Shown piece by piece: positions 63,476 through 64,000 of a stretch of DNA of 64,000 nucleotides. Source of the stretch: SB21 sp964415295 (GTDB lineage: Bacteria > CLD3 > SB21); assembly GCA_964415295.1 (NCBI GenBank), contig CAYPYN010000004.1:1-64000 (forward strand), written 5' to 3'. The translations under genes and the position numbers were made by a program. Under the pieces are notes generated by a model. The model was given only the letters and a program-made list of their open reading frames with translations, ran no database searches and was not told the DNA's origin. Each line of letters opens with the position of its first letter. Positions within the stretch are counted from its first letter, which is position 1.

Positions 63476-64000
63476 TCAATCAATTTCTTCAACGCGTACG
63501 CTGTTGGTTGGACCGCGCGAATTGAAGGGCAAACCGGCCGTAATGACAAATTTATCGCCGCGGTTAAGAAAACCATGCTCCAACAGCGCTTTTTTCACCT
63601 CGTTGACGCTGTCATCAATATTATTCTTAAGATCCGGAAGGATCAATCCCTGAACTCCCCACACAAGGCTCAGTTGTCTCAAGACCCTGTCGGAATGCGT
63701 AATTGCAAATATCGGATTTTGAGGCCGGTACTTGGCAATAAGCCGTGACATCGCACCCGTGAGTGTGATACTCACAATAGCCTGAACGCCAAGCATCTCC
63801 GCCAGACTGCACGATACGCCCGCGATCCCATCCTGGAGCATCATCGCTTCCCCGGGCGAGCGGCGACGGCGCACGAGATCGGCAGGTCTTTGCTGTTCGA
63901 TCAGTTTGATGATCTGTTTCATGACGGTGATCGTCTCGACCGGATAGTTGCCCGAGGCCGTTTCCGCAGACAACATGACGGCGTCCGTGCCGTCAAGAAT
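63476..64000 (-). CDS. pyk: Pyruvate kinase, C-terminal part (5' end beyond right edge)
   Basis: The 174 residues read on the minus strand from the window edge begin ILDGTDAVMLSAETASGNYPVE, the end of the catalytic barrel (the family has DAVMLSGETAxG; here Gly is Ala). They continue into the regulatory C-terminal domain (AIVSITLTGAMSRLIAKYRP, IFAITHSDRVLRQLSLVWGV). The stop is at 63476-63478, three bases from the convergent secreted-protein gene. The start and most of the catalytic domain lie outside the window. It makes pyruvate and ATP from phosphoenolpyruvate. Confidence 0.95.
   Translation of the reverse strand: MLDGTDAVMLSAETASGNYPVETITVMKQIIKLIEQQRPADLVRRRRSPGEAMMLQDGIAGVSCSLAEMLGVQAIVSITLTGAMSRLIAKYRPQNPIFAITHSDRVLRQLSLVWGVQGLILPDLKNNIDDSVNEVKKALLEHGFLNRGDKFVITAGLPFNSRGPTNSVRVEEID

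Overview
The window is a gene-dense stretch (about 50 protein genes, two tRNAs) of a Gram-negative bacterial chromosome. The FCB superphylum is the best guess, in the neighbourhood of Calditrichota/KSB1, Marinimicrobia, Ignavibacteria and Bacteroidota. The reasons are two LolC/E-type lipoprotein-release permeases with a LolD ATPase, FadL-type and PorV-like outer-membrane proteins, a BatA-domain protein, an AddAB pair with the Fe-S nuclease pattern, a geranylgeranylglyceryl-phosphate synthase, a deoxyhypusine-synthase-like enzyme, and a secreted protease with an FlgD-like C-terminal module. This is inference from family content; no rRNA or marker tree was available. No prophage, insertion sequence or CRISPR array was seen.

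Layout. 1-5.3 kb: the 3' part of a membrane histidine kinase gene (running off the left edge), a deoxyhypusine-synthase-like gene, a TPR protein, a secreted beta-rich protein and a single-domain response regulator with a possible sigma-54 promoter. 5.3-12.9 kb (minus strand): an envelope operon of a coiled-coil protein, two LolC/E permeases, a secreted protein, LolD, a BatA-domain membrane protein and pyrR. 13-22.8 kb (plus strand): a tightly packed nucleic-acid group, addA-addB-dgt-DUF2130-hflX. 22.9-32.3 kb: a PorV/TPR protein, a five-part SpoIIE-type phosphatase ending in transposase-like HTH modules, a secreted metalloprotease, and a FadL porin followed by an SGNH hydrolase lipoprotein. 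32.4-32.7 kb: tRNA-Tyr and tRNA-Thr with terminators.

32.7-33.6 kb carries an orphan sugar-type ABC permease. From 48.7 down to 33.6 kb on the minus strand runs one long block: maf, a RodZ-like HTH membrane protein, an MCP, GGGP synthase, a TIGR04282-type glycosyltransferase, cheW, cheR-TPR, cheW, a second MCP, cheA-REC, cheB, a hybrid kinase whose H-box histidine is replaced by asparagine, a HEAT-repeat protein and a DUF2752 protein. No flagellar gene and no free-standing cheY lies in this block, so it may control something other than flagella. 48.9-64 kb holds housekeeping and accessory genes: a propionyl-CoA carboxylase beta-type subunit, glnE, a UmuD-sized LexA/S24 protein, nadE, an ECF sigma/anti-sigma pair, an NHL-repeat protein, a Dabb protein, a Rad50/SMC-like coiled-coil protein lacking a P-loop, der, a secreted HExxH protein and the 3' end of pyk.

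The most unusual items are the kinase-phosphatase-HTH fusion (24974-27559), the kinase with an Asn at the phospho-acceptor position (34827-36512), the HTH-less self-cleaving LexA/UmuD-like protein (53457-53879), the P-loop-less SMC-like protein (58406-60238), the archaeal-type lipid enzyme inside a chemosensory block (44963-45745), and the addAB-dgt-DUF2130 cluster.
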